Part shown: in pieces, positions 8,045-16,022 of the stretch
Layout: each line of letters opens with the position of its first letter
Position numbering within the stretch: the first letter of the stretch is position 1
NCBI GenBank assembly: GCA_937925695.1
Contig: CALAMD010000051.1
Location: forward strand, 1-31,993
From: an uncultured Bacillaceae bacterium
GTDB taxonomy: Bacteria > Bacillota > Bacilli > Bacillales > Amphibacillaceae
Reading direction: 5' to 3'
Length of the DNA stretch: 31,993 nt
Made by a program: the position numbers and the translations under genes
Notes under the pieces: generated by a model
What the model was told of the DNA's origin: nothing
Seen by the model: only the letters and a program-made list of their open reading frames with translations
Databases searched by the model: none

Positions 8045-10420
8045 CTATATTTTTACTCGCTTTAAACGAAGCGCATTAGCTACGACACTTACTGAGCTAA
8101 ATGCCATGGCTGCTCCAGCAATCCATGGTGCAAGTAAACCAGCTGCCGCGATCGGAATACCGGCACTATTATAAGCAAAGGCCCAAAATAGATTTTGCTT
8201 GATGTTTTTCATCGTCGCTTTACTAATGGTGACAGCCTTAGGGATTAACAGCAAATCACCGCCAAGCAATGTGATATCCGCTGCTTCAATAGCCACTTCA
8301 GTACCGGTTCCAATGGCAATCCCGATATCTGCCATAGCTAGAGCCGGTGCATCATTAATGCCATCTCCTACCATTGCGACTTTGCTTCCTTGTGCTTGCA
8401 CTGCTTTAACATGATTTGCTTTCTCTTCAGGAAGCACTTCAGCAATTACGTTTGTAATGCCTACTTGTTTTGCAATTGCTTCAGCCGTACGACGATTATC
8501 GCCTGTTAACATCATCACCTTAATGCCACTCTCTTGTAGTTGACGAATAGCAGCCCGGGCCGTCTCTTTTACGGTATCGGCCACAGCAATCATCCCATGA
8601 TATTGGCCATCAATCGCAATCAGCATGGCGGTTTTCCCTTCCCGCTCAAGCTCTGTTAATGCTTGTTCGGCATCAGCGATCTTCACCTGGTGATCATTCA
8701 TCAGTTTTCTCGTGCCAACAAGAATCCTTTGACCAGCTATCTTCGCTTCAATACCGTGTCCAGGTATGGCAGTAAAGTGATCTACTTCAAGTAACTCAAT
8801 CTGTTGTTCATTGGCATAATTCACAATAGCCTCGGCAAGAGGATGTTCAGAACTTTTTTCTGCACTTGCCACAAGTTGTAAAACTGTTTCATCACCGGTA
8901 AAATCTGTTACAACCGGTTTTCCTTCAGTAATCGTCCCTGTTTTATCAAAAATAATTGTATCAATTTCCTGCGTTCTCTCGAGATGTTCGCCACCTTTAA
9001 ATAGAATACCTGATTCAGCAGCTTTTCCTGTACCAACCATAATTGAAGTTGGTGTCGCTAAACCAAGGGCACATGGACAAGCAATGACCAACACAGCTAT
9101 CGCTGCTACTAAGGCTGGTTCGAGCTCACCCGGTGTCACAAAGGCAATCCATACAATAAAGGCTAACACGGCAATACCGACAACAATGGGAACAAAATAA
9201 CTAGATATGACATCGGCCATCCGTTGAATAGGTGCTTTTGAACCTTGGGCGTCCTCAACAGCCTGCACAATCGAAGCAAGCGCAGTATCTTCTCCAACTT
9301 TGGTTGCTTCCATTTCAATCGTCCCATTTTGGTTAATCGTTGCCCCGATCACTTCATGACCAATATCTTTCTCTATCGGAATCGATTCCCCTGTTAGCAT
9401 CGACTCATCAACAGACGTCCTACCTTTGACCACGATCCCATCTACAGGTATTTTTTCACCAGGTTTGACAATTAACCGGTCATGCACAACCACTTCTTCG
9501 ATCGGAATCATCATTTCCTTGCCATCACGGATCACCCGGGCTTCTTTTGCTTGTAAATTTAATAGCTTGGATATCGCCATCGTTGTTTTACTTTTTGCAT
9601 TTACTTCTAAATATTTCCCAAACAAGATTAAAGTAATTAAAATCGCACTCGTTTCAAAATAAAGATGGGGTTCGTAAGTTGGATTTCCAATCGTTTTCAT
9701 AGCTTCATATAAACTATAAAAGTATGCAGCACTTGTCCCTAACGCAACAAGCACATCCATATTGGCACTTTTAGTCCGTAAATTTTTATAGGCACCAACA
9801 TAAAATTGCCAACCAATAACGAATTGAATCGGGGTTGTTAGTAAAAACTGAAACCACGGATTCATTAATATTGCAGGTACGGTTATTCCAAGGAGATGAT
9901 CAAGCATCGTTAACAACAATGGGATCGATAGGATAGCTGAAATGATCAATTTGACTTTCATGCTCTGTAATTGTTTGTCTTTATGGGATTGTTTTTCTGC
10001 TTGATCCGTTCTCTCTTTAGCTTCATACCCTAAATTTTGAATAACGTCCCTAATCTTTTGATCATTAATTAATGAGGGAGTATATTCAATCGTTGCTGTT
10101 TCGTTCGTTAAATTGACCGTTGCTTGTTTAATCCCGGGTTGTCTGTTTAACACTTTTTCAATTCTTGCTGAACAAGCAGCACAAGTCATGCCAAATATGT
10201 CATATTCTGCTTTTTCCTCTGCGACACCATAACCTAATTTCTCTATCGTATGAATAATTTCATTTGGCTCAATAACCTGTTCGTCATACGAGATCGTTGC
10301 TTTTTCTGTCGTTAAATTAACTTGGGCTTCTACACCTTCTAGTCGATTAAGCACTTTTTCTACCCTTGAAGAACAGGCGGCACAAGTCATCCCCGTAATA
10401 TCGAGCTGTAATTGGGTCAT
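8045..10420 (-). CDS. copA: Copper-exporting P1B-type ATPase CopA
   Basis: This encodes 791 residues. Two heavy-metal-binding domains carry GMTCAAC at 10-16 and 77-83. Eight membrane helices follow, with the transport-site motif CPC at 448-450. The catalytic parts are TGES at 343-346 (actuator), the phosphorylated Asp492 in DKTGT, the SEHPL motif that positions ATP, and GDGINDAP in the hinge. It pumps Cu(I) out of the cytosol at the cost of ATP. The start ATG follows GGGAGGTTGA. csoR ends 18 bases upstream and copZ follows 60 bases downstream, the standard Bacillus arrangement. All catalytic residues are present, so it should be active. Confidence 0.97.
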   Translation of the reverse strand: MTQLQLDITGMTCAACSSRVEKVLNRLEGVEAQVNLTTEKATISYDEQVIEPNEIIHTIEKLGYGVAEEKAEYDIFGMTCAACSARIEKVLNRQPGIKQATVNLTNETATIEYTPSLINDQKIRDVIQNLGYEAKERTDQAEKQSHKDKQLQSMKVKLIISAILSIPLLLTMLDHLLGITVPAILMNPWFQFLLTTPIQFVIGWQFYVGAYKNLRTKSANMDVLVALGTSAAYFYSLYEAMKTIGNPTYEPHLYFETSAILITLILFGKYLEVNAKSKTTMAISKLLNLQAKEARVIRDGKEMMIPIEEVVVHDRLIVKPGEKIPVDGIVVKGRTSVDESMLTGESIPIEKDIGHEVIGATINQNGTIEMEATKVGEDTALASIVQAVEDAQGSKAPIQRMADVISSYFVPIVVGIAVLAFIVWIAFVTPGELEPALVAAIAVLVIACPCALGLATPTSIMVGTGKAAESGILFKGGEHLERTQEIDTIIFDKTGTITEGKPVVTDFTGDETVLQLVASAEKSSEHPLAEAIVNYANEQQIELLEVDHFTAIPGHGIEAKIAGQRILVGTRKLMNDHQVKIADAEQALTELEREGKTAMLIAIDGQYHGMIAVADTVKETARAAIRQLQESGIKVMMLTGDNRRTAEAIAKQVGITNVIAEVLPEEKANHVKAVQAQGSKVAMVGDGINDAPALAMADIGIAIGTGTEVAIEAADITLLGGDLLLIPKAVTISKATMKNIKQNLFWAFAYNSAGIPIAAAGLLAPWIAGAAMAFSSVSVVANALRLKRVKI

Positions 10421-10438
10421 TTTTCAACCTCCCTTGCC

Positions 10439-10741
10439 TTATTTTGTAAAATGCTTCAGCACTTCGACAAGCTCTTTAATCATTGCCTCACTATCTTCTG
10501 TTTTTATCGCGTGGCTAACACAATGCTGCATATGGCGTTCAACAACCGAAAAGCCAACTTTTTTTAACGCAGCTTGCACAGCGCTAATTTGTACCAAAAC
10601 ATCTATACAATAACGTTCTTCTTCAATCATGCGTTGAATACCACGGACTTGACCTTCAATTCTTTTCAGACGGTTATTAATTTGCTTTTTCTCTTGGTCT
10701 GTTCGTGGTGTAATCGGGTGTTCATGTAAATACTTCTCCAT
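10439..10741 (-). CDS. csoR: Copper-sensing repressor CsoR
   Basis: This encodes 100 residues, all alpha-helical, of the CsoR/RcnR family. With the start at 10741 the Cu(I) ligands fall at Cys45, His70 and Cys74, exactly the Bacillus subtilis numbering. That agreement, plus AAAGGA eight bases upstream, decides for this ATG over GTG at 10765 and ATG at 10750. CsoR represses its own operon in low copper and leaves DNA when Cu(I) binds. It is the first gene of csoR-copA-copZ. Unlike B. subtilis, where csoR lies upstream of copZA with copZ first, here copZ is last. Confidence 0.95.
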   Translation of the reverse strand: MEKYLHEHPITPRTDQEKKQINNRLKRIEGQVRGIQRMIEEERYCIDVLVQISAVQAALKKVGFSVVERHMQHCVSHAIKTEDSEAMIKELVEVLKHFTK

Positions 10742-10770
10742 TGACCTCATCCTTTCACCGTTCACCTAAA

Positions 10771-10803
10771 TATAGTATACCCCCCTATAGTATAATAAAG
10801 CAA
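10771..10803 (-). promoter_or_regulatory. csoR-copA-copZ promoter with embedded CsoR operator
   Basis: On the minus strand a -35 TTGCTT (10798-10803) and a -10 TATACT (10774-10779) are 18 bases apart. The spacer holds a run of six G flanked by TATACTATA on both sides (10771-10779 and 10786-10794), which matches the G-rich, AT-flanked operators of CsoR. Repressor bound here would block both hexamers. Site identity is inferred from the pattern and from the adjacent csoR gene. Confidence 0.75.
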
Positions 10804-10964
10804 GAAAAAGTTAATGTATAAGGAAATTAAATAAAAAAAGGTGACAATGAATGGACACAAAGTCTGTTGATCCCCTGTAGAACATTTATCATTCGCTTAT
10901 TATCATGTTTTATTCTACTATGAAACAAAGAAAAGCTATTTCTATGAAAGGAGCCAGCTATTCT

Positions 10965-12236
10965 ATGGATCTCATTATTCGGAATGCTAAGTTAATCGAT
11001 CAAGAAAACCTAGTCGACATTGCTATTAAAGATGGGAAGTTTCAAGATATTCGCCCAAAAATAGACCTAGCTACCAAAACAGAAATTGACGCCAACGGAA
11101 AGCTCGTTTCCCCACCTTTTGTGGAATCCCATGTCCATCTTGATTCCGCCCTTACTGCCGGAAATCCTCGCTTTAACCAAAGCGGTACGTTATTAGAAGG
11201 CATTGAAATTTGGGGTGAATGCAAACAGCATTTAACGAAAGATATGATCAAAGAACATGCCAAAACAACGATTAAGTGGTTAATCGCCAATGGGGTACTT
11301 CGTATTCGGGCCCATACTGATTGTTCCGATCCAGAGCTGACATCTATTCAAGCTATCTTAGAACTGAAAGAAGAACTCCAAGAATTGATTGACATCCAAG
11401 TTGTCGCTTTTCCCCAAAACGGAATTTTTACATACGATGGGATGGATCAGTTATTAGTCGAAGCAGTAAAAATGGGGGCTGATGTCATAGGTGGGATTCC
11501 CCATATTGAACTAACCCGTGAGGATGGCATTAAATCCATTGAATATATCTTTTCGTTAGCTGATAAATACGATAAACTCATTGACATTCATACAGATGAA
11601 ACCGGAGATGAACAGTCAAGATTCGCTGAAGTCATCGCGAAATATGCTATTACATACGGAATGAATCAACGGGTCACAGCCAGTCATGTAACAGCAATGC
11701 ATAACTATCATAATGACTATGCGCAAAAATTAATCTCCCAAATAGTAAGAGCGAACATGAATATTGTTACGAATCCGTTCTCAAATGCCCTATTACAGAA
11801 TAGATTAGATGGATACCCACGTAGGCGGGGCCACACACGGGTTGATGAATTGTTGGATTCCGGTGTTAATGTAAGCATCGGTAATGATAATATCATGGAT
11901 CCTTTTAATCCCATGGGTAAGGGAAACATGTTACAAGCGGCTCATTTTCTACTACATATTGCCCACTTAAGTGGCCACCAGCAAATTAAGCAATTGTTTG
12001 CAATGATCACTCACCATAGCGCTAACACTTTAAATGATCAACATTACGGAATTAAACCCGGACAACAAGCGGATTGCATTATCCTCGATGCTAAATCTGA
12101 ACAGGAAGCAATTCGCTTAACAAGTGAATGTTTGTATGTCATTCGTAAAGGTAACATCATTGCTGAAACAAAACCTGCCAATCGGAAAGTTTACATTGAT
12201 CATGAGGCAGTGCCAGTAGATTTTAAACTGAGGTAA
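10965..12236 (+). CDS. Amidohydrolase, cytosine-deaminase (CodA) type with altered active site
   Basis: This encodes 423 residues, aligning along its whole length with E. coli cytosine deaminase at a constant offset of five. Metal and catalytic residues are kept: His56 and His58 (ESHVHLD), His209, Glu212, His241 and Asp308; the pyrimidine-contacting Gln151 is kept too. The E. coli GHDD motif, however, reads GNDN at 306-309, so His312 and Asp314 of E. coli are both Asn. Asp314 changes are known to alter substrate preference in that enzyme, so the substrate here may be a different cyclic amidine. ATG at 10965 has AAAGGAG 11 bases upstream. No transporter or pyrimidine gene is adjacent. Confidence 0.85.
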   Translation: MDLIIRNAKLIDQENLVDIAIKDGKFQDIRPKIDLATKTEIDANGKLVSPPFVESHVHLDSALTAGNPRFNQSGTLLEGIEIWGECKQHLTKDMIKEHAKTTIKWLIANGVLRIRAHTDCSDPELTSIQAILELKEELQELIDIQVVAFPQNGIFTYDGMDQLLVEAVKMGADVIGGIPHIELTREDGIKSIEYIFSLADKYDKLIDIHTDETGDEQSRFAEVIAKYAITYGMNQRVTASHVTAMHNYHNDYAQKLISQIVRANMNIVTNPFSNALLQNRLDGYPRRRGHTRVDELLDSGVNVSIGNDNIMDPFNPMGKGNMLQAAHFLLHIAHLSGHQQIKQLFAMITHHSANTLNDQHYGIKPGQQADCIILDAKSEQEAIRLTSECLYVIRKGNIIAETKPANRKVYIDHEAVPVDFKLR

Positions 12237-12303
12237 GAAAGCGATCAGGCGGGCACATGTTTAAATGAAACGACGTAATATATTCATCACATAAGGTATG
12301 GTC

Positions 12304-12387
12304 AGTTCTATTTGCATCGATGTTATTTAGGCGATCATTGTTATATCTTTTGATGTAATCATTTGGAAAGTTCTGTTTGCATCGATG
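12304..12387. repeat. Pair of 19-bp direct repeats in a noncoding gap
   Basis: AGTTCTATTTGCATCGATG at 12304-12322 recurs at 12369-12387 with one difference (G for A), 65 bases apart. The surrounding gap 12237-12524 has no recognisable gene or terminator. It may be a decayed repeat element. Confidence 0.5.
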
Positions 12388-12524
12388 AGTTTTTATAGGG
12401 CCTCGGGTTGCTTAATCGGATTGAAATCACTTGGGAGATCGATCTATAAGATGGCCCTTAGCCCCCCGCCTTCTATTGTTGTCTGTATAGTTAACCGGCT
12501 TTGTTAAATTTCTCGGTGCTCTTT

Positions 12525-13154
12525 TTAATTTCGATACTGCTCTCGTTGATTTATTTGTTCCAATCCCCCTGTTTTAGCGTTAAACAACAAGTAAATCATA
12601 TTTTGCTTGCTCCAATCCCAGCCAATCACCATGACAAGCGGCATATTTTTTTGTGGATCTTTCGTAAAACCGAAATTATATCCTTTAGCAAACGTATCCC
12701 CAGGATATAGTTGCACGAGGTTTTGAGCCTTCATTAGTAATTCAGGTGTGTCATACTGAATCTCTTCAACGTACGAGAGAAAGTAACTTTCAGGCATAGG
12801 TTTCAATTCCTCAGGTAAGTGCAATTTCTCCCCCACTTCGCCATCTCGAATCGTTACTAAATACCAATCTGTCTTGCCTGGTATACCAAATTGGATATTC
12901 CAATGTTTTCTTCTACCATCCATCCCTGTTGGTGTCTTATCTCGATCAACACTAATGGCAAAATATACCCTTGCTTCTTTATTCCACATTATCGCTTCTT
13001 CTTGTGCGATCTTAATTGCCTCTCTTAATGTTAAGCTTTTTTCTGAATTTGAAATTTCACTTTGGATATTTTTAATTGTTGCTTTTCCATAAACAGGAAC
13101 AGTTAAAGTAAATAATGTAAAAACTATGATTGGCATGATAATAAGACGTTCCAT
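12525..13154 (-). CDS. Secreted protein of unknown function
   Basis: This encodes 209 residues. Residues 1-23 form a Sec signal peptide (hydrophobic LIIMPIIVFTLFTL, then VYG-KA as likely signal peptidase I site); there is no lipobox cysteine. The mature part is hydrophilic and alternates helix (SLTLREAIKIAQEEAIMWNK) with aromatic beta strands (HWNIQFG, DWYLVTIRDGEV, MVIGWDW), a pattern reminiscent of PepSY-like domains, though I cannot assign it. ATG at 13154 follows AAAGGAG with a six-base spacer. It is divergent from the saccharopine-dehydrogenase-family gene across 293 bases. Confidence 0.75.
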   Translation of the reverse strand: MERLIIMPIIVFTLFTLTVPVYGKATIKNIQSEISNSEKSLTLREAIKIAQEEAIMWNKEARVYFAISVDRDKTPTGMDGRRKHWNIQFGIPGKTDWYLVTIRDGEVGEKLHLPEELKPMPESYFLSYVEEIQYDTPELLMKAQNLVQLYPGDTFAKGYNFGFTKDPQKNMPLVMVIGWDWSKQNMIYLLFNAKTGGLEQINQREQYRN

Positions 13155-13390
13155 CTTCAGCTCCTTTCCTAGACAAAAGTATTTTTCCCTACTAGTTACT
13201 GAATATGTTTTTCACGCCATATTCACCTCTCCTTTCCAAGTAGTTCAACGATAACAAATCTTGCAAGCTAATCACATATTTACACGACTTTACTTTTTTT
13301 ATGCAAATGTTTGTGATATACTGAGCATAGAAGCTCAAACAGATATAGCAATAGATAACCTATTATATGCCCCCTGACAAACACATTTTT

Positions 13391-13404
13391 TGAAAACGCT
13401 TACT
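13391..13404 (+). promoter_or_regulatory. Probable cre box (CcpA site)
   Basis: TGAAAACGCTTACT matches 13 of 14 positions of the cre consensus TGWAANCGNTNWCA. It ends 43 bases before the ATG at 13448, where CcpA binding could block transcription. The remainder of the gap 13155-13447 is AT-rich with no clear gene; no strong promoter hexamers stood out. Confidence 0.6.
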
Positions 13405-13447
13405 CTGTTGGTGATTTATATTAAATTATTTGAAAGGGTGGAATCAT

Positions 13448-14674
13448 ATGAAAGTTGTTATTCTAGGTGGCGCAGCCGCAATGGCGCAACCTACAATTAA
13501 AATTTTAGAGAAGTTTGACAAAATTACCTCATTAGTATTAGCTGATCTTAATGTTGAAATGGTTAATCAAATTGCTGAAGAATTGGACAATGAAAAAATT
13601 GACACAACATCGATTGATATAACTGACAAAGATGCTTTAACTAATTTAGTCACAGGTGCAGATTTAGTCATTAATTTCGTTGGACCTTATTACAAGTTTG
13701 GCACCAAACCTCTTGAAACAATTATTGAGGCAGGAGTCAATTATGTAGATATTCTCGATGATTATGATCTTACAATGGAAGTATTGAAGCTAGATGACAA
13801 AGCCAAAGAAAAAGGTGTTACAGCTCTAGTTGGTATGGGAGCATCTCCTGGCTTAACTAATATTCTAGCTAAACTTGCCGCAGATGCATTGGACAATACA
13901 GAAGAGATTCATACCCATTGGGTAGTTGGCGAAACTGAACTTGCAGACAGTGGGGCCATGATTCATATGTTCCATATTATTGATGGCGAAGTACCTACCT
14001 TTAAAGACGGGAAACAACAATTAATCAAAGCCTACGATCCGAAAACATCTCTTAAGGTAAAATTTGAAGAACCCATTGGTGAAGTTGAATTGTATCATCT
14101 CGGTCATCCAGAACCAATCACGTTACCAAAATATATTCCCAATGTTAAAACGGTTACCAATCGTGGCGCATTAATTCCAGCCTCACAGAATACCTTTTTC
14201 CGAATCATGTCAGAAGCAGGGATGGCAGGCGTTGATCCTGTTAAAATAAATGGACAAGACATTAAACCGATTGACGTCTTGTTTACTGTATTAGCTGAAA
14301 AACAAGCTGAAAATCCAAATCTGATTGAAACAGTAGATGAGGCGATCAGTTCAGCCCAAGTGATTGTAAATGGTACTAAAGATGGCAAACATGTTTCTTA
14401 CACATTTACTAGTACTGGTAAAGGCGATATGGCAAGTGGTACATCTATTCCAACAGGTGTAGCTGCAATGCAAATGCTAGCTGGTAATGTAACTGAGACT
14501 GGCGTTATTGCCCCTGAATGCTTAAACCCAGTTGAAATGGTAAAAGGCTTAGCAGAAATCGGTTTTTTAAGTGAGACAGCAGGATTTAAATTAGAAAGAA
14601 AAATTGATGATGAAGTAGAAGTAGGCTTTGTCCAGGATACGGATAAATTCCCAGAGTTATATGGAAATCGATAA
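13448..14674 (+). CDS. Saccharopine dehydrogenase family oxidoreductase
   Basis: This encodes 408 residues. The N-terminal Rossmann fold carries VILGGAAAMAQPT at 4-16; then come NFVGPYYKFG at 76-85, NYVDILDD at 98-105 and GMGASPGLTN at 129-138, the usual order in this family. Members include saccharopine dehydrogenases and related NAD(P)-dependent carbon-nitrogen oxidoreductases; the substrate cannot be told from sequence. ATG at 13448 has AAAGGGTGG six bases upstream; an earlier in-frame TTG has no ribosome binding site. The cre box suggests repression by preferred sugars, so a catabolic role is more likely than lysine biosynthesis. It is monocistronic, closed by a strong terminator. Confidence 0.88.
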   Translation: MKVVILGGAAAMAQPTIKILEKFDKITSLVLADLNVEMVNQIAEELDNEKIDTTSIDITDKDALTNLVTGADLVINFVGPYYKFGTKPLETIIEAGVNYVDILDDYDLTMEVLKLDDKAKEKGVTALVGMGASPGLTNILAKLAADALDNTEEIHTHWVVGETELADSGAMIHMFHIIDGEVPTFKDGKQQLIKAYDPKTSLKVKFEEPIGEVELYHLGHPEPITLPKYIPNVKTVTNRGALIPASQNTFFRIMSEAGMAGVDPVKINGQDIKPIDVLFTVLAEKQAENPNLIETVDEAISSAQVIVNGTKDGKHVSYTFTSTGKGDMASGTSIPTGVAAMQMLAGNVTETGVIAPECLNPVEMVKGLAEIGFLSETAGFKLERKIDDEVEVGFVQDTDKFPELYGNR

Positions 14675-14687
14675 TATATTGATAAAA

Positions 14688-14725
14688 AAACAGGCAATTC
14701 TTTCGCCAAAAAGAATTGCTTGTTT
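14688..14725. terminator. Bidirectional terminator between convergent genes
   Basis: AAACAGGCAATTCTTT (14688-14703) pairs with AAAGAATTGCTTGTTT (14710-14725), one G-U pair, loop CGCCAA. A run of seven T follows on both strands, so it serves the gene ending at 14674 and the one ending at 14805. Confidence 0.92.
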
Positions 14726-14804
14726 TTTTATTTTTTCATAAAGTAATTAGATAAAAGCATAATAAATGAACATCGTAATAATTTTTTCAATTTTAACTAG
14801 ATTC

Positions 14805-15437
14805 CTAGGATAAAAGGTCTTTTTCATCTTTTCCTAGCCATTTTAATAAAAGTTTTCTGCTTTGGGGAATTGAGTAATGCATAATCTGCCCAATTAACAA
14901 CGCAATCAACACGGTTCCAATTCCAATCGGTCCACCTAACCACCAACCAACGATGGCAACAAACACTTCAATCACTGTTCGTATCCCTTTAATACTAAAA
15001 TTAAACTTCTCTACTAATACGAGCATCAAACTATCACGAGGTCCTGCTCCCATGTTTGGTGATACATAAATCCCTGCACCATATCCTGAAACGATAACGC
15101 CAACAATAAAAATAATCGTCTGTCCCCAAATGGTCGTAAATTCTGGCAATAACCAATTAAAGAGATCAATGAAGACACCGATCACTAATATATTTATCCA
15201 AGTTCCCAGTTTTGGCCATGCTCGTTGAAAAATAGACACAAAAAAAATAATGACCAATCCTGTTATGATATTCCACGAACCAATACTTAAACCAAAATTG
15301 CGATAAAGTCCAACGTGTAAGACATCCCATGGCGAGATTCCCAACCTTTGTCCTTTAATTGTCATGGAAATACCTAAGGCCATAATAACCATGCCAGATA
15401 AGAAAAATCCCCAGCGATATGCATATTGTCTTGTCAT
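14805..15437 (-). CDS. YczE/YyaS/YitT family membrane protein
   Basis: This encodes 210 residues with about five to six membrane helices. Conserved elements of the YczE-like family are visible: GISPWDVLHVGL near residues 33-44, and the related second copy NMGAGPRDSLMLVL near 128-141, which suggest an internal duplication of the G-x-x-P-x-D unit. The molecular function is unknown; B. subtilis YczE is known to be needed for bacillomycin or surfactin-type production in some strains. ATG at 15437 follows AAGAAGGA. The gene is convergent with the saccharopine-dehydrogenase-family gene and stands alone. Confidence 0.85.
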   Translation of the reverse strand: MTRQYAYRWGFFLSGMVIMALGISMTIKGQRLGISPWDVLHVGLYRNFGLSIGSWNIITGLVIIFFVSIFQRAWPKLGTWINILVIGVFIDLFNWLLPEFTTIWGQTIIFIVGVIVSGYGAGIYVSPNMGAGPRDSLMLVLVEKFNFSIKGIRTVIEVFVAIVGWWLGGPIGIGTVLIALLIGQIMHYSIPQSRKLLLKWLGKDEKDLLS

Positions 15438-15638
15438 AATATCCTTCTTTCTCTCTATATCGATAAATGTTATTGGTACATTTCCCTTTCATCATTATAT
15501 AAGTGTTTTTCATAAACATACAATTGTTCTGTACTGAATATGATTCGCTAGGGATTTATTAGCCAGCCCACATGATGAACGTCCAAGTCTCATCCAACAT
15601 ATATTACCTATGACCATGCGAGAAAGGAAGTGGATCGG

Positions 15639-15887
15639 ATGAATAAAAAATGGCTGAACAGCTTACAAACGCGGACACCACAAGAGGGCTTTGAATTAGC
15701 TATTAAACTGGCTCAAAAAGGCGTTGAATATACGCAACCATCTGAAGCAATTAGAAAAAAGTTACGACCTAAATATTCCCGGGATCCCGACAGTTTGACT
15801 ATGGCTTCCCAAGTGATTGCCATCAACTTTCAAACCGTCGCAGCTGCCAATGATTATTGGCGCCGGAGAACGAAAATTAATTACTAA
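15639..15887 (+). CDS. Small basic protein of unknown function
   Basis: This encodes 82 residues, soluble and basic, predicted helical, with no cysteines and no signal peptide. Aromatic and arginine-rich C-terminus (NDYWRRRTKINY). ATG at 15639 with AAAGGA about ten bases upstream; a GTG nine bases earlier overlaps the ribosome binding site. It lies between the divergently oriented YczE-type gene and the convergent selO, and ends before a bidirectional terminator, so it is probably a real single-gene unit. I do not recognise the family. Confidence 0.65.
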   Translation: MNKKWLNSLQTRTPQEGFELAIKLAQKGVEYTQPSEAIRKKLRPKYSRDPDSLTMASQVIAINFQTVAAANDYWRRRTKINY

Positions 15888-15927
15888 TCGTCCTTCCATA
15901 TGGATCGTAGCAATACCGATGCATAAT

Positions 15928-15976
15928 AAAATGGAACCCGCCTTTCCATTTGTTTTGGAAAACAAGGTTCCATTTT
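15928..15976. terminator. Bidirectional terminator
   Basis: AAAATGGAACC (15928-15938) pairs with GGTTCCATTTT (15966-15976), with an inner stem TTTCCA/TGGAAA. T-rich tracts follow on both strands. It separates the small plus-strand gene from selO. Confidence 0.8.
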
Positions 15977-16022
15977 ATGTTTTGTGAGCAAGGTTACTGC
16001 CTAATTATATTATCTTTCTTCC

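Noticed and set aside
10804..10964. A purine or pyrimidine riboswitch before the CodA-type gene
   Set aside because: No conserved riboswitch core or terminator hairpin is visible in the leader.
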